Assembly: GCA_900754385.1 (NCBI GenBank)
Contig: CAAECP010000204.1
Location: 1 to 5,487, forward strand
Reading direction: 5' to 3'
DNA from: an uncultured Collinsella sp.
GTDB taxonomy: Bacteria; Actinomycetota; Coriobacteriia; Coriobacteriales; Coriobacteriaceae
Length of the DNA: 5,487 nt
The number at the start of each line of letters is the position of its first letter. Position 1 is the stretch's first letter. Below are positions 1-5,254 of this stretch, one piece after another. Position numbers and translations under genes: made by a program. The notes below the pieces were generated by a model, which worked only from the letters and a program-made list of their open reading frames with translations, was not told where the DNA came from and searched no databases.

Positions 1-33
1 CGCCCCGGTGACGGCGGCGGCAAGCGCAAGTAA
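1..33 (+). CDS. 3' end of an unidentified upstream gene (partial)
   Basis: Reading from base 1 gives a short tail ending RPGDGGGKRK and a TAA stop at 31-33. Nearly every third codon position is G or C, as in the clear genes of this window. A strong terminator starts about 30 bases later, which fits the end of a transcription unit. Glycine- and lysine-rich tails like this occur on many nucleic-acid-binding proteins, but ten residues do not identify a family. The +2 frame is also open to a TAA at 50-52 (tail APVTAAAASASNIRVAL), so the reading frame is not certain. Confidence 0.45.
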   Translation, partial: RPGDGGGKRK

Positions 34-64
34 CATACGCGTCGCGCTCTAAGTCGAGGCGACC

Positions 65-102
65 AGAGGGCTCCGGGCATGTTTTTGCTCGGAGCCCTTT
101 TT
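65..102 (+). terminator. Intrinsic terminator of the upstream gene
   Basis: The left arm 65-79 pairs without a break with 86-100 (two G-T wobbles), with a six-base loop TGTTTT. The core is GGGCTCCG/CGGAGCCC. The right arm runs into a T tract at 98-102. This is a textbook Rho-independent terminator. It separates the upstream gene from the PTS operon and directly abuts the repeat element that follows. Confidence 0.88.
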
Positions 103-244
103 GGTGCAAGGGGACAGATTGGTTTGCACCAACGTCTTGAAGTTGCGGTGGAATACGGACTGTTTTGGCCTTTTGAGCGGCTTTTCAGTCCCTATTTCAC
201 CGCAACTCATGATTGGTGCAAACAAACCTGACCCCATTGCACCA
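102..244. repeat. REP-doublet (REPIN/BIME-like) hairpin element
   Basis: A roughly 143-base imperfect palindrome. The outer arms are TGGTGCAA (102-109) and TTGCACCA (237-244). Inside them GGGGACAG (110-117) faces CTGACCCC (228-235), and GGTTTGCACCAA faces TTGGTGCAAAC. An inner stem pairs 142-150 with 198-206 and continues to CGGACTG/CAGTCC around 157-190. Each end is also its own small hairpin: TTGGTGCAA 101-109 with TTGCACCAA 124-132, and TGGTGCAA 214-221 with 237-244. Two inverted REP units flanking a spacer is the layout of REPINs, which RAYT (Y1 tyrosine) transposases mobilise in trans. No transposase lies in the window. Family membership is inferred; the palindrome is read directly. Confidence 0.72.
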
Positions 245-250
245 GAGCAA

Positions 251-299
251 GGAGTGTCCCTGGGTGCCGGCAGAAATGGAATGTCCCTAAGTGCCGCCA
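251..299. repeat. Two direct repeats of a second REP-like unit
   Basis: Bases 251-272 and 278-299 are 22-base direct repeats, 18 of 22 identical, on a 27-base period. Their shared core is GGARTGTCCCTRRGTGCCG. The first copy contains the 8-bp palindrome TGCCGGCA (265-272). On the minus strand each copy reads GGCAC, then AGGGACA and TCC, sharing the GGGACA word with the neighbouring hairpin element but otherwise different. They are probably a second short interspersed repeat family or decayed ends of one. No coding potential is seen. Confidence 0.55.
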
Positions 300-328
300 A
301 AATACCGTTTATCGAAGAAAAAATACCG
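299..328. promoter_or_regulatory. Duplicated 9-mer upstream of the promoter, possible operator
   Basis: AAAATACCG occurs at 299-307 and again at 320-328, exactly 21 bases apart, i.e. two helical turns on the same DNA face. The pair lies about 50-80 bases upstream of the predicted transcription start, where an activator would bind. Nothing identifies the binding protein; a chance repeat in AT-rich DNA is possible. Confidence 0.3.
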
Positions 329-345
329 CTCACCGGTCATAATGA

Positions 346-373
346 TTGTTCTGGCTTTGGGCTTGTCTACAAT
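346..373 (+). promoter_or_regulatory. Candidate sigma-70-type promoter of the PTS operon
   Basis: TTGTTC (346-351) as -35 and TACAAT (368-373) as -10 are separated by 16 bases. TACAAT differs from consensus at one position and TTGTTC at two. Initiation would fall near 380, giving a leader of about 130 bases before the EIIA start. This is the best promoter match between the upstream terminator and the first operon gene. Confidence 0.5.
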
Positions 374-398
374 AACCCCCGTAAAAAGAAATGTGGAA

Positions 399-430
399 GG
401 TTACCGAGTCCCTCGGACGTGGGCCTAACC
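399..430 (+). promoter_or_regulatory. Candidate antiterminator hairpin (RAT-like) in the leader
   Basis: GGTTA (399-403) pairs with TAACC (426-430), and directly inside it CCGAG (404-408) pairs with CTCGG (412-416) around a TCC loop, leaving an asymmetric bulge at 417-425. Its 3' arm shares bases 423-430 with the 5' arm of the following terminator hairpin, so the two cannot form together. That is how ribonucleic antiterminator (RAT) sites of LicT/BglG proteins are placed, and such a protein is encoded two genes downstream. The sequence is 32 bases rather than about 30 and lacks a clear match to the classical RAT blocks apart from GTTAC, so assignment rests on position and structure. Confidence 0.38.
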
Positions 431-495
431 AAAGTCTTTGAACGGGTGTGTCTCTATGGACGCATTCGCTTGATTTTGGTTGGGCTATATTTATG
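423..495 (+). terminator. Leader terminator controlling the PTS operon (conditional)
   Basis: The left arm 423-436 (GCCTAACCAAAGTC) pairs along 14 bases with 472-485 (GATTTTGGTTGGGC), with two G-T wobbles. A nested stem 447-452/459-464 closes part of the loop. The hairpin is followed by TATATTTAT (486-494), a moderate U-rich tail, and ends 25 bases before the EIIA start codon. It overlaps the preceding RAT-like hairpin, which suggests regulated read-through rather than constitutive termination. The U tract is interrupted, so strength is uncertain. Confidence 0.5.
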
Positions 496-510
496 AAGGG
501 ACATGTCACC

Positions 511-1023
511 ATGGGTTTCTTTTCTCGCCTTATGGGGGGCTCGTATAAGCAGACGACTGCGGCTTCCGAGTTCGAAATCCTCGCTCCCGTTTCCGGCGAG
601 CTTGTTCATCTGGAAAATACCAATGACCCCGCTTTTAGCAGCCGCGCAGTGGGCGATGGCGTTGCCGTGGTCCCCCAAGAGGGAACGGTGTGCGCTCCTG
701 TTTCCGGCACCGTCGCGGCGCTGTTTCCGACTGAGCACGCGCTGGGCATCATGTCCGACGACAGCTCTGCTCAGGTGATGCTGCATATCGGAATCGACAC
801 TGTTAAGCTTGAGGGCAAGGGCTTCCATGCGCTTGTTGCCCAGGGTGATCATGTCGACGCGGGCCAGCCCCTCGTCGAGGTCGATTTCGACGCGGTCCGC
901 GCTGCCGGCTTTGATCCTACGGTCTTCGTTATCGTGTGCGAGCGTTCGGAGAACTCGACTCTTCGTGAGCATGCTTCCGGCCCTGTTGCTGTTAAAGAGC
1001 CTGTCGTCTGGCTTTCCGAGTAA
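511..1023 (+). CDS. PTS glucose-family EIIA component (free-standing)
   Basis: A 170-residue cytoplasmic phosphocarrier of the EIIA-Glc (Crr-like) family. It takes phosphate from phospho-HPr and hands it to an EIIB domain, here most likely that of the EIICB encoded two genes downstream, which has no EIIA of its own. The family fold starts at about residue 20 with FEILAPVSGELV. A second APVSGTV repeat follows at 62-68, and the two active-site histidines are H76 (TEHALGI) and H92 (LHIGIDTV), the latter being the phosphorylated one by family knowledge. The length is normal for a single-domain EIIA. ATG 511 was chosen because AAGGG (496-500) lies ten bases upstream; ATG 493 is in frame but has no ribosome binding site and would begin just after the terminator hairpin. 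It is the first gene of the operon, 18 bases before the antiterminator start. A global Crr role is possible but less likely in this context. Confidence 0.93.
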   Translation: MGFFSRLMGGSYKQTTAASEFEILAPVSGELVHLENTNDPAFSSRAVGDGVAVVPQEGTVCAPVSGTVAALFPTEHALGIMSDDSSAQVMLHIGIDTVKLEGKGFHALVAQGDHVDAGQPLVEVDFDAVRAAGFDPTVFVIVCERSENSTLREHASGPVAVKEPVVWLSE

Positions 1024-1041
1024 ATTCTTGTGGTGGGTACC

Positions 1042-1896
1042 GTGGTTATCAAGCGAGTTTTTAACAACAACGTCGCAATGGTCACTTCGGACGATGGCTC
1101 CGAGCTCATCGTCATCGGTCGAGGCCTCTGCTTTGGCCGTCATGCCGGCGATGCCATCGACGAGACGTCGATCGAAAAGACCTACGCGTTGCAGGAGGGA
1201 ACTTCTCAGGACTCGCGTACGATTGACCGCTTGGCACATCTTTTGGAGTCCATCCCCACCGTCAACCTCGTGATTTCCGAGGAAATCGTTCAGATGCTTC
1301 GTCGAGAGCTCAATGTCGACATCAACGATAAGATTCTCATCGCTCTCGCAGACCATATCAGCCTTGCTTTGGAGCGCGAGCGCAAGGGCGTCCCCTGTGA
1401 GAATCCGTTGCTGCTCGAGATCCAGCAGTTCTATCGCAAGGAGTATGCGCTTGCGGGCCGTGCGCTGCAGATTATCAAGGAGTACATGGGCATCCAGATG
1501 AGCGAGGAGGAGCAGGGTTTCATTACCTTGCATATCGTCAACGCCACCATGCCGCAGCGCTCTGACCGCCTGATTGTTTCGGTCCAGCTTGTTCGCGACG
1601 TGCTCGCGATTGTTTCCGAGCGCTATGCTACGACCCTCGATGACACCTCGCTGCCTTACGAACGTTTCGTTCGTCACCTGCAGTTTTTCGCACAGCGAGC
1701 GCTCGATCCTACGGCCGGGCAAATCAATGGCGACGCGCTGTTCCGAATCGATGAAACGGCGTATCCGTGTGCATTCTCGTGCGCGGACGCCATAGCCGCC
1801 CACTTGTCGTCTACCTATAACGTTGTCGTTACCGATGCCGAGAAGAGCTATCTCGCATATCACATTGTTAACCTGCTTGGAGAACCTGGTCTCTAG
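1042..1896 (+). CDS. LicT/BglG-family PRD transcription antiterminator
   Basis: A 284-residue RNA-binding antiterminator. The N-terminal CAT domain (about 1-55) has the family pattern MVIKRVFNNN, then IVIGRGLCFGRHAGD and IDETSIEKTY. PRD1 (about 65-170) carries H105 (ADHISLALER) and H164 (ITLHIVNA). PRD2 (about 175-284) carries H212 (RHLQFFAQ) and H274 (AYHIVNLL). All four regulatory histidines are thus present, so full PTS control is expected: inhibition by the cognate EII when sugar is absent, and activation by HPr when preferred sugars are absent. The likely target is the overlapping hairpin pair in the leader. GTG 1042 was chosen because known family members begin at this lysine/asparagine-rich strand; it has a weak GGTGGG just upstream. 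In-frame GTG codons at 1030 and 1033 would add three or four residues. It sits between EIIA and EIICB, an autoregulatory position. Confidence 0.94.
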   Translation: MVIKRVFNNNVAMVTSDDGSELIVIGRGLCFGRHAGDAIDETSIEKTYALQEGTSQDSRTIDRLAHLLESIPTVNLVISEEIVQMLRRELNVDINDKILIALADHISLALERERKGVPCENPLLLEIQQFYRKEYALAGRALQIIKEYMGIQMSEEEQGFITLHIVNATMPQRSDRLIVSVQLVRDVLAIVSERYATTLDDTSLPYERFVRHLQFFAQRALDPTAGQINGDALFRIDETAYPCAFSCADAIAAHLSSTYNVVVTDAEKSYLAYHIVNLLGEPGL

Positions 1897-1995
1897 GCAT
1901 AACGTGCCCACACATCGATTGACATAAGGCAAGGCTCACGGTCTTGTCTAGGGCACATCTGTCTTAATTTGCGGAGAAGGAAGGGGAGTACCGCT
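1897..1995 (+). promoter_or_regulatory. Intergenic control region before EIICB (weak promoter/hairpin candidates)
   Basis: This is the only sizeable gap inside the operon. GTGCCC (1904-1909) can pair with GGGCAC (1951-1956) across 41 bases, followed by a loosely T-rich stretch (1957-1970). A perfect -35 hexamer TTGACA (1919-1924) is present, but the sequence 16-18 bases on (around TCTTGT, 1942-1947) is a poor -10. A small stem CAAG/CTTG (1930-1933, 1943-1946) lies between. Secondary transcription or attenuation is possible, not shown. The region ends in an excellent ribosome binding site, AAGGGGAG (1981-1988). Confidence 0.28.
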
Positions 1996-3612
1996 ATGAC
2001 CGCAAAAAAGAAGTTCAATTTCAAAGCGCCGTTGGAGGTGTTCGCGAAGTCGATCGTCCAGCCGATGATGTATCTCTCGGTTGCCGGCATCCTGCTCATC
2101 GTGGGTATCATTCTGACCAACAAGACCATTTGTGCTTTGGTCCCCGTACTGGGCTCCGGTCCGTTCCAGCTTGTGGGCGCCGTTGTCTACCAGTCGCTGA
2201 TGTTTATCATCAACAACCTCTCGATTCTGTTCTGCGTTGGCATCGCCGGCGCCATGGCAAAGAAGAACAAGGGCCATGCTTCGCTGATCGCCCTGATGTC
2301 GTTCTTCCTGTTCCTGCAGGCTAACAACATCGTGCTCAACGCCACCGGCTCTCTTGCCGATGCGAGCGGCATGCTCGGCCTTACCGGAACCGGCCAGGCC
2401 ACCGTTATGGGCATTCAGGTGCTCGATACCGGCGTGTTTGGCGGCATCATTCTCGGTTGCATCACCGGTGCCGTGTTCAACAAGTACTCGAACAAGCAGT
2501 TCCCCATTGCCCTTTCGATGTTCTCGGGCGTTCGCTTCCCGTTCCTGATCATGATCATCATCTCCTGGATCATGGGCGCTGGCTTCTGCATCGTTTGGCC
2601 TCCGGTTCAGGGCGCCATCTCCTCCGTTGCCGGCATCATTAAGGAGTCGGGCAACATCGGTCTGTTTATCTACGGCATGCTCAACAAGCTGCTCGTTCCC
2701 ACCGGTCTGCACCACCTCATCTACACCCCGTTCCAGTTCTCCGATGTGGGTGGCACCCTGACGCTGGGTGATCAGGTTATCGCCGGCGCCTACCCCATCC
2801 GTGTTGCCGAGATGGCAATGACGGGCCAGCCCTTCTCCGATAGCACCTACTTCAACAGCTACACCTTCAACAACCTGTGGCCCTACATCGGTATCGGTCT
2901 CGCCTTTATCTTCACTGCTTACAAGGAGAACAAGGACAAGACCAAGGCCGTTATCATCCCGCTGATCATCACCGCCGTGCTCTCCTGCGTGACCGAGCCC
3001 ATGGACTTCCTATTTGTCTTTGCCGCTCCCGTGCTCTTTGTCGTTCACTCGGTTCTTTCCGGCATCTTCCTGGTCCTGCTCAAGGTCCTCTCCGTGCCCG
3101 CTTCGACTGCAGGCGGCATCATCAACAGCGTGGTTTCCAACCTGGTCCTCGGTGTCGACAAGACCAACTGGCCGGTTATGCTGGTGCTCGGAGTCGTCAA
3201 CGCCGCTCTGTACTTCTTCCTCTTCACCTTCCTTATTAAGAAGCTCAACCTCCACACGCCTGGCCGCGAGGAGGAGTCCGAGCTCGCCGAGTCCGTTGCC
3301 GAGGGCGAGGCCGCCGCGTCTGTCGCGGTGAAGCAGGGCGCTGTTGCCGCAGCTCCCGCAGAGGGCGTCGATGCGGGCATTGCCGACCTGGTCGCAGGCC
3401 TTGGTGGCAAGGACAACATCGAGGAGCTCGAGAACTGCTTTACGCGTCTCCGCGTGAACGTTAAGAACCCGGACCTCATCAATGAGGACCTCATCAACCA
3501 CGTGCCCAACAGCGGCATCAACCGCAACGGCAATAATATCCAGATCATCTTTGGCATGAAGGTCGCCGAGATGCGCGACAAGGTCGAAAACGCAATTGAG
3601 AAGGAGCAGTAA
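1996..3612 (+). CDS. PTS EIICB permease, alpha-glucoside (maltose-type) specific
   Basis: A 538-residue membrane transporter that imports and phosphorylates a sugar, probably maltose or a related alpha-glucoside. The EIIC domain (about 1-415) contains around ten hydrophobic segments, the glucose-superfamily motif GLHHLIYTPF with H239/H240, and TEPMDF with E334, corresponding to the usual GITE-type substrate loop. An acidic, alanine-rich linker (about 423-458) leads to EIIB (about 459-538), whose phosphorylated cysteine is C481 in IEELENCFTRLRV. There is no fused EIIA, which the first operon gene would supply. The nearest named relatives are GlvC/MalB/AglA-type permeases. The specificity call leans on the GH4 gene that follows immediately. 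ATG 1996 was chosen for the strong AAGGGGAG seven bases upstream; an in-frame TTG at 1969 lies before this site and is unlikely to be used. Confidence 0.93.
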   Translation: MTAKKKFNFKAPLEVFAKSIVQPMMYLSVAGILLIVGIILTNKTICALVPVLGSGPFQLVGAVVYQSLMFIINNLSILFCVGIAGAMAKKNKGHASLIALMSFFLFLQANNIVLNATGSLADASGMLGLTGTGQATVMGIQVLDTGVFGGIILGCITGAVFNKYSNKQFPIALSMFSGVRFPFLIMIIISWIMGAGFCIVWPPVQGAISSVAGIIKESGNIGLFIYGMLNKLLVPTGLHHLIYTPFQFSDVGGTLTLGDQVIAGAYPIRVAEMAMTGQPFSDSTYFNSYTFNNLWPYIGIGLAFIFTAYKENKDKTKAVIIPLIITAVLSCVTEPMDFLFVFAAPVLFVVHSVLSGIFLVLLKVLSVPASTAGGIINSVVSNLVLGVDKTNWPVMLVLGVVNAALYFFLFTFLIKKLNLHTPGREEESELAESVAEGEAAASVAVKQGAVAAAPAEGVDAGIADLVAGLGGKDNIEELENCFTRLRVNVKNPDLINEDLINHVPNSGINRNGNNIQIIFGMKVAEMRDKVENAIEKEQ

Positions 3613-3615
3613 ACA

Positions 3616-4998
3616 ATGATCATTACTCTGTGTGGTGGCGGATCCACCTTTACCCCCGGCATCGTCAAGTCCATCGCCCTGCGCAAGGACGAGCTCGACG
3701 TTGACGAGATTCGTCTATACGACATCAACGAGGAGCGCCAGCGCAAGATCGGCGTGCTCGTGGACTGGATTTTGCACGAGGACCTTGGCCTGGACATCAA
3801 GCTCACGGTGACCACCGACAAAAAGACGGCTTTTACCGACGCCAGCTTCGTGTTTGCCCAGATGCGCGTGGGCGGCTACGCCATGCGCGAGCAGGACGAG
3901 AAAATTCCGCTGCGTCACGGCTGCGTGGGTCAGGAGACTTGCGGTTGCGGCGGCCTTGCCTACGGCATGCGCACCATCTTCCCCATGGTCGAGCTGATCG
4001 ATGACGTTGAGAAGTACGCTAAGAAGGATTACTGGATTCTCAACTACTCCAACCCTGCCGCTATCGTCTCCGAGGGCTGCCGTGTGCTGCGTCCCAACGC
4101 TCGTATCATCAACATCTGCGACATGCCGATCGCGATTATCGACGTGGTTTGCGCCGCGCTCGATATCGACAAGAAGGATGTCGAGTACGATTACTTTGGC
4201 CTCAACCACTTTGGTTGGTTCACCTCGATCCGCCACAAGGGCGAGGAGGTGCTCCCGCAGCTGCGCGAGTACATCAAGGAGCACGAGATTCTGCTGCCCG
4301 ATTCGTACCTCAAGGGCATGGGCTCGCTCATGGCAAAGAAGCCCGAGGAGGCCACCGACGAGCACCCCGAGCAGAACCGCCACACCAAGGGCAGCTGGTA
4401 CTACGTCTGGAAGGGCGAGTACGAGATCATGGAGTGCTTCCCGGAGTATCTGCCCAACACGTATCTGAACTACTACCTGCAGCAGAAGGAGTTCGTCGAG
4501 CATTCCAACCCCGAGCGCACCCGTGCTAACGAGGTCGAGGAGACGCGCGAGAAGAACCTCTTCGACGGCATCGACCATTACGAGAAGACGGGCGAGATCG
4601 ACGAGAGCACGTTCTATGCGGGCAGCCACGGCGACTGGATTGCCGATCTGGCCATCGCTCTGAAGAACGACACCAAGCAGCGCTTCCTGGTCATTTGCGA
4701 GAACAAGGGCGCTATCCCCAACATGCCCTACGACGCTATGGTCGAGTTGCCTGCCTACATTGGCAAGAACGGCCCCGAGGTCATCAGCCGTGACAACATT
4801 CCTCTGTTCCAGCAGGGCCTCATGATGCAGCAGCTGAACTCCGAGAAGCTCGTGGTCGAGGCTACGATCGAGGGTTCGTACGAGAAGGCGCTCAAGGCCT
4901 TTACGCTCAACAAGACCGTGCCGTCGATGAAGGCCGCCAAGGAGGTTCTCGACGACATGATTGAGGCCAACAAGGGTTACTGGCCCGAGCTTAAGTAA
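3616..4998 (+). CDS. glvA: GH4 6-phospho-alpha-glucosidase (maltose-6'-phosphate glucosidase)
   Basis: A 460-residue cytoplasmic enzyme of glycoside hydrolase family 4, which works by an NAD+- and Mn2+-dependent oxidation-elimination route and releases glucose 6-phosphate from phosphorylated alpha-glucosides made by the PTS. The N-terminal nucleotide site is GGGSTFTPG (7-15). VGQETCG, NYSNPAA and LNHFGW are as in Bacillus GlvA. C168 (in CDMP) and H198 (in NHF) are the expected metal ligands. D169 in CDMP is typical of the alpha-specific branch; beta-specific enzymes usually have CNxP there. Y283 in LPNTYLNYYL matches the proposed catalytic base. A stretch around 230-275 looks some 20 residues longer than in GlvA. 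The ATG follows the EIICB stop by three bases, and its site AAGGAG (3601-3606) lies inside the preceding gene, so translation is probably coupled. The exact sugar is inferred. Confidence 0.95.
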   Translation: MIITLCGGGSTFTPGIVKSIALRKDELDVDEIRLYDINEERQRKIGVLVDWILHEDLGLDIKLTVTTDKKTAFTDASFVFAQMRVGGYAMREQDEKIPLRHGCVGQETCGCGGLAYGMRTIFPMVELIDDVEKYAKKDYWILNYSNPAAIVSEGCRVLRPNARIINICDMPIAIIDVVCAALDIDKKDVEYDYFGLNHFGWFTSIRHKGEEVLPQLREYIKEHEILLPDSYLKGMGSLMAKKPEEATDEHPEQNRHTKGSWYYVWKGEYEIMECFPEYLPNTYLNYYLQQKEFVEHSNPERTRANEVEETREKNLFDGIDHYEKTGEIDESTFYAGSHGDWIADLAIALKNDTKQRFLVICENKGAIPNMPYDAMVELPAYIGKNGPEVISRDNIPLFQQGLMMQQLNSEKLVVEATIEGSYEKALKAFTLNKTVPSMKAAKEVLDDMIEANKGYWPELK

Positions 4999-5030
4999 AA
5001 GCAACAGGGTCGCTGGCCGCATACCTAGAG

Positions 5031-5075
5031 CAATGCCCCGTCCACGTGATTGCGTGGACGGGGCATTGTCATTTG
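5031..5075 (+). terminator. Terminator of the PTS operon
   Basis: A perfect 16-bp inverted repeat, 5031-5046 with 5053-5068, with a TGATTG loop and a core of GCCCCGTCCACG. It begins 32 bases after the GH4 stop. The following TCATTT is only a short T tract, but the very stable GC-rich stem and its position support a transcription terminator. Confidence 0.82.
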
Positions 5076-5254
5076 GTAACGCGTTTTATCAAATATGGCA
5101 TTTATCTGCGGTAATGTTCTATTTCACCGCTGAGGGTGACATTTCATGCCGCCTGCCGAACTGCGTGGAGACCTAACAACTTTTTAGGTCAGTGTTGTGC
5201 GTGTAGCAATTTCGCCCGGCCTCGCCTCCGGGCTGCCATGTGAGAGGGGATCTT
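5069..5254 (+). promoter_or_regulatory. Spacer upstream of the iron-sulfur gene, with possible operator palindrome
   Basis: This 186-base gap must hold the promoter of the next gene, because a strong terminator precedes it. The first half (5085-5125) is AT-rich but shows no convincing -35/-10 pair. A perfect palindrome GACCTAA/TTAGGTC (5170-5176, 5184-5190; 7-base spacer) has the size of an operator for a dimeric regulator. A GC hairpin GCCCGG/CCGGGC (5214-5219, 5228-5233) ends ten bases before the ribosome binding site and could affect translation. No open reading frame with coding character was seen here. Confidence 0.4.

Noticed and set aside
251..299. Possible CRISPR-like array
   Set aside because: There are only two imperfect repeats with a 5-base gap between them and no spacer of usable length; no cas genes.
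101..496. Plus-strand open frame across the repeat and leader region
   Set aside because: It runs through the palindromic element, direct repeats, promoter and hairpins, has no ribosome binding site and no recognisable motif.
448..510. Upstream extension of the EIIA start to ATG 448 or ATG 493
   Set aside because: These starts lie inside or directly after the leader terminator hairpin, lack a ribosome binding site, and add residues not seen in the EIIA family.
454..1932. Long minus-strand open frame (492 codons) opposite EIIA and the antiterminator
   Set aside because: It lies opposite two unmistakable genes, shows no recognisable domain or good ribosome binding site, and is typical of mirror frames in GC-rich DNA.
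1948..2715. Minus-strand open frame of 255 codons opposite EIICB
   Set aside because: Its composition (many His, Asp, Asn, Arg) reflects the complement of hydrophobic membrane codons; no family resemblance.
3715..5022. Minus-strand open frame of 435 codons opposite the GH4 gene
   Set aside because: The GH4 family motifs are all on the + strand; the minus product is a low-complexity Leu/Val/His-rich translation and runs into the operon's 3' end.
4961..5176. Small plus-strand frame spanning the end of GH4 and the terminator
   Set aside because: It overlaps the GH4 gene out of frame, then translates the terminator hairpin; no ribosome binding site.
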